A stretch of 64,000 bases of DNA from NCBI RefSeq assembly GCF_000972845.2, contig NC_040033.1, positions 858,344 to 922,343 of the forward strand, given 5' to 3'. Below, one piece after another: positions 60,355-64,000 of this stretch. The translations under genes were made by a program, and so were the position numbers. Below the pieces are notes generated by a model. That model did not search any database and was not told the origin of the DNA. It worked only from the letters and a program-made list of their open reading frames with translations. Origin of the DNA: Larimichthys crocea (taxonomy: Eukaryota > Chordata > Actinopteri > Sciaenidae). Positions within the stretch are counted from its first letter, which is position 1, and each line of letters begins with the position of its first letter.

Positions 60355-60645
60355 TTAAAGCTCCAGTGTGTGAGATTTAGGAAATAATATGCATAACTCT
60401 GTTTTCATGAGCGTATGAAATAATAATAATAATAGTTGTGTTTTGGTTACATCTGCTACATCTACAGATGGTCCCCTATGGAGCAGCCGTGTTTCTACAG
60501 TAGCCTCGAACAGACAAACTAAACTCTCGGACGTCTTTGCAAGTTTCATCCGCCATTAATTCTCCGTCGAGCTAAGAATGACGGGGTGAGACGAGGGGCC
60601 GCAACAAGCAGCTACACCACTAGATCCTACACACTGGTCCTTTAA
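60355..60645 (+). mobile_element. TTAA-bounded MITE (291 bp)
   Basis: The left end TTAAAGCTCCAGTGTGT and right end ACACACTGGTCCTTTAA are inverted repeats matching at 15 of 17 positions. TTAA is present at both outer edges (60,355-60,358 and 60,642-60,645), as expected for piggyBac-type insertion. Inside are GTTTCTACAGTAGCC, AACAGACAAACTAAAC and ACCACTAGATCCTAC, typical of this abundant percomorph family, plus a short AAT run at 60,420-60,433. No transposase. A diverged copy lies at 43,596-43,924 in the same orientation. Confidence 0.85.
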
Positions 60646-62995
60646 TTACAGCTGATTAGTACAATTATATTTCATGAGTGGACATTCCTTTTTGAAATGT
60701 TACATGGATAAATGACCTTTCATCTCGTTTAAACTAATAACTTACAGATAGATGATTTAATTACAAATATCGGTAATTCCTATTACAAATATAATTCTCA
60801 CTAGTGGATCTCTGAAATTAGATTCTTACTTGTTATAATTACAGGCAGACATAAATAATTGTGCCATAAATGTTGTTATTGAGTAATGTGGATCTCCCTT
60901 TTGTTCGTATCTCGACTGAATCTGCAGGCGGACGCTCATGCATATCCACAAGTATTGTGGGTGATGTGATGAACGTTCCTGTCAGCTACAATGGGCAGTA
61001 ATACAAATATATAGTGCATGTAAGCGGCATGATGTGATACTATCATACAGCTTACATGTGTTGGGGGTAACAGTGTTTGCAGTATTTGCCTGAGATAACT
61101 GAGACAGTGTCGAGCATAAAAATCAGTTTAAGCTCCGTAATCGCAGCAAAACTCACTTAAGAGGCATGAAACGTATTAAACTGATAACAGTGCAGAATGT
61201 GTCACAATGTGTGTGCGTCTGAAGTCGACACATAACGGCAGCTGCACGGGGTACCTGTTACCAAGCAGACACACATTAGTTAGTGATTACAAACGCATGT
61301 TTATGTTCATAATGCACCTGAAAAATGGGCGGAAATGATCACGAGTGTGACGCAGCGTTGTTTCCTCAATGACGGCTTCACTCCGTGGATGGAGACAGAA
61401 CTCAGCACTCAGTCTCACCCCCAGATTCCTGGTCAATGTTTTAAACTCCAGTTCAGAAGCGTCCGCACCGCCTGAAATATGCAGCTGTTCTATTTCTGAC
61501 GGACGCTGCACAGAGTACCTCGAGCTGACAGGAAGCCAGACACACAAACAGCATAGAGAATCTGGTGGATTTTCAAAATAAAATACCTTGTGCAAATTGC
61601 CGGTCGTAAAAACAGACAAAAGCCAAACTACGAAGCATATTTACACGTGTAAAAGCAAATTTAGAAGAACATAAACCAGGCAATGACCAAATCTGGCAGG
61701 CTAAACGCTTCGGGAATGCTCCTAGTAGGGTTTGAAGTCAGGACGGACCAAAACAGAGGCGCAACCTCGACGTGACAGAGACGTCAGATTAAGACCACTC
61801 TGTAGATCACAGGACAGCATTACCGGTTTATTTAACACTGAAGAATAAATGTAAAATGAACAGGTAACACATTTTAGCAGATTTATGTGTGTACAATATA
61901 AAATATATATATAGAGATAAAGTTTTCTATCATTACAGACCATGAATTTACAAAACTTTGCACATTTATAACAGACTGACATTTTCAACTTGTCACACCA
62001 ACATGCCAAGAAACTGAGAAATGTGGGAAAGGAGACAGCTAAACAATTCAGGTTTCAAAATATTCCAATAAATTTAGCTACAGATGAAACCGAGTGACTG
62101 AACGGTGTCTCGTTCTATTTTTAAATGAACAGCGTGATCTCTCGCTCTCTTTTTGTAGTCTCTTACCACATACTATACCGCTCTCCTCTTGGCTGTAGGT
62201 AATCTGTCATGCAATGATGAGTCTGGCAAAAAAAAAGTGGCTCAAATGATCTACGATCCCTCCCCGTACCTCTCATCATAACAGCACCATTAAGATGCTC
62301 CATGTCACAAAGTGTGACCATAGGCCTTTTTCTATTTAAGTGCCTGGCTGAGAGTCACTGCTGGTATTTTCAATCTTGCTACAATGAGGGCCCATGGGTA
62401 TTTGAACACATTAGTGCTTCAGAGGGTAGCTCTAAGCCGTTACCATGCCACTGTGTTTGAACTCAGCAGAAGTAAGGTATTTCTTTCGGCAGTCATTATT
62501 AGATCCATTTTCTTTATAGATATGGTAATATGTCTGAACTCACCGGGCTGTGATGACTTCAAAGATATATGCTGGAATCTGAGGGTCAGATATAATACGC
62601 TCGTTTCTGAGCGAAGGATATAAGACACTACGTCGCAGTGACGTCTTTCAAAGACTGTACTTGTGTCATTCACAAGAACAGACATTCATGTTAAAGCTAT
62701 AGGTTTGTTATCTGATGTGATTGGATGAGTAAATAGTTCAGTGTCTGTACTTCTGTTGGAAACGGCTGCAGGGCTCAGAAGAACAGTTTCTATCCACGAG
62801 GAGCTTCGTCTAAAAAAGGTGTTGTCCCAAAGTGTTTTGGGTTGTGCACTGAAATGTGACTCCACTTTTGATTTGTTCTAAAAGAGAAGACTAAACGCGA
62901 ATAAAAGGGAATGGAGAAGTAGCAGATGAGGCGTAGCTTCTCTGCTGGGAGCTAATAAGCCTCATTTCCACGTCCCTGATTATCCTTCGCGGCGT
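60646..62995. other. Unannotated mostly unique sequence
   Basis: No gene is recognised. A short hairpin lies at 61,017-61,058, and ATATATATATAG text at about 61,904-61,916. The segment 61,290-61,720 (frames of 110 codons minus and 70 codons plus, TTTTCAAAATAAAATACC) may be an old repeat I cannot name. Other frames (79-95 codons) have no domain. Confidence 0.4.
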
Positions 62996-62999
62996 TGCA

Positions 63000-63130
63000 G
63001 GTTTTTGGATGGCGTACACACCGGACAGGGTTGGCAGTTCATCACACGTAGAGACAAACATGAAGCTGTGTAAACCTGCATGTCTTTGGACTGTGGGAGG
63101 AAGCTGTATTACATGGAGAGAACTGACACA
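63000..63130 (+). mobile_element. LINE (L2-like) 3' fragment, degraded
   Basis: GGCGTACACACCGGACAGGG, TTGGCAGTTCATCACACG, GAGACAAACATGAAGC and CTGCATGTCTTTGGACTGTG, then GGAGGAAGC, match in order the same fish LINE 3' region as at 51,528-51,790, with internal deletion. Same orientation. Confidence 0.7.
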
Positions 63131-63472
63131 GTATCTTCCGTGTCATTCATCTCACTTAAATCTTCCAAAACACTAGACTGGTTATGAAGCCGAGAACACA
63201 TTATTCTGGGACCACAGTGCAGTGGAGAGCAGATCTAACTTTAATTATTCATGACACCACACTATGTCTCTATCATTTTCTGACCAACTTTAATTTTTTA
63301 GACTTTCATAATATTCACAAGATGGTCTTGCTGTGCATGTGCATGAAGCAAAGTGAAAAGAGCAAAGGGTAAACCTGCAGGTAGATTAACCCTCGCCTGG
63401 TGTCATTATACAACATTTATATCTTTATAGAAAGTAGTCACAGGATTTACATAGGTTAGCATTAGTAACCTA

Positions 63473-63600
63473 AACAATGGCCTTTTCCAAAACATAACCA
63501 TGTAGTTTTGGTGCTTGAACTACGACTGTTACCGTGATGTCAAAGGTCACATGACTTCTTCCTTTCATGCATCTCCAAAATGAAATCTAACCTGACGTTG
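63473..63600 (-). repeat. Dispersed repeat fragment, minus orientation
   Basis: GGCCTTTTCCAAAACATAAC, CATGTAGTTTTGGTGCTTGA and AAATCTAACCTGACGTTG correspond in reverse to the 'ttaggcacaaaaccacatggtta' family also seen at 14,405-14,505. Non-coding. Confidence 0.5.
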
Positions 63601-64000
63601 ACTATTTATTATCGATATCTCCTGTATATCAAAAAAAAGGCAGCGCCGTGATCACATGCAGATCCACAATAGAACGGTTTCCTGGTCTTATAATGCACTG
63701 CTGCTTGCAGAGAGTGAAGGTTAATATCAGTCATAAACACTGAATCTCCTCAGAAGTCATTAAAATGTCTGATCGTGTTCCAGCCTCTCACTCTCTCCCG
63801 TGAGGTGCAGCAGTCACTTTCAGCTCACGGTGGGAAAAAAAATAAATGGCAGAACACAAATCTGGAAAATAAAATCTCTGACAGAACAGATTTTTGTCTT
63901 TTGATGCCAACAAAAAAGATTTTTGGTTGTTTGAGAGTGAACAGATGATACAGACCATGGGAGGAAACACAACAGTAAAGAAGCTCAGTGCAGTGTTTTA
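63601..64000. other. Unannotated sequence to window end
   Basis: No gene or repeat is recognised. A 60-codon minus frame (63,788-63,970) has no domain. Confidence 0.4.

Noticed and set aside
1..64000. CRISPR array, operon, phage or other prokaryotic system
   Set aside because: No regularly spaced repeats, ribosome-binding sites or long frames; all repeat families point to a teleost genome.

Overview
This window looks like intergenic or deep-intronic DNA from a ray-finned fish, most likely a percomorph teleost. The base composition is moderately AT-rich. Microsatellites are abundant: (ATGG)n, (CA)n, (GT)n, (TA)n and (AAT)n. Open frames are short (all under 200 codons), overlap on both strands, and none has a recognisable cellular protein domain. 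The repeats match families I know from teleost genomes: tRNA-derived SINEs, LINE 3' tails, solo LTRs, and short non-autonomous DNA elements. I found no convincing protein-coding exon, rRNA, functional tRNA, CRISPR array or operon. Repeat-family assignments rest on recalled consensus features, not on a search.

Layout. From 0 to 13 kb there is mostly unique sequence with scattered old repeats: a dispersed repeat at 0.93-1.21 kb, a LINE 3' end at 3.55-3.80 kb on the minus strand, two MITE-like elements at 4.67 and 5.47 kb, and a DNA-repeat fragment at 12.08 kb. An orphan stretch at 8.0-8.7 kb is open on both strands. From 13.9 to 17.9 kb lies a repeat cluster: three LTR-like insertions, a LINE tail with 23 copies of ATGG, (CA)n and (GT)n tracts facing each other, and a perfect 15-bp-arm hairpin. 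From 18 to 33 kb the DNA is repeat-poor and holds several AT-rich, homeodomain/POU/SOX-motif-bearing blocks that look like conserved non-coding elements. A well-preserved solo LTR (33,390-33,975) carries an exact 4-bp target-site duplication.

From 36.4 to 37.2 kb a solo LTR sits inside the target duplication of a tRNA-derived SINE, so the order of insertion can be read. From 38 to 46 kb there are a second SINE, dispersed repeats, a 42-bp near-perfect palindrome, an exact 42-bp tandem duplication and a TTAA-bounded MITE. From 46 to 60 kb the DNA is again repeat-poor and rich in non-coding-element-like blocks, interrupted by LINE fragments at 47.9 and 51.5 kb. From 60.4 kb to the end there is a second, better-preserved copy of the TTAA-bounded MITE, then degraded repeats.

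No gene network can be described because no gene is supported. The most plausible role of the unique segments is regulatory, as part of a large gene desert or intron near a developmental gene; that is inference. I found no evidence of a new biological system. The best leads are structural (palindromes, tandem duplication, nested insertions) plus two orphan open frames.
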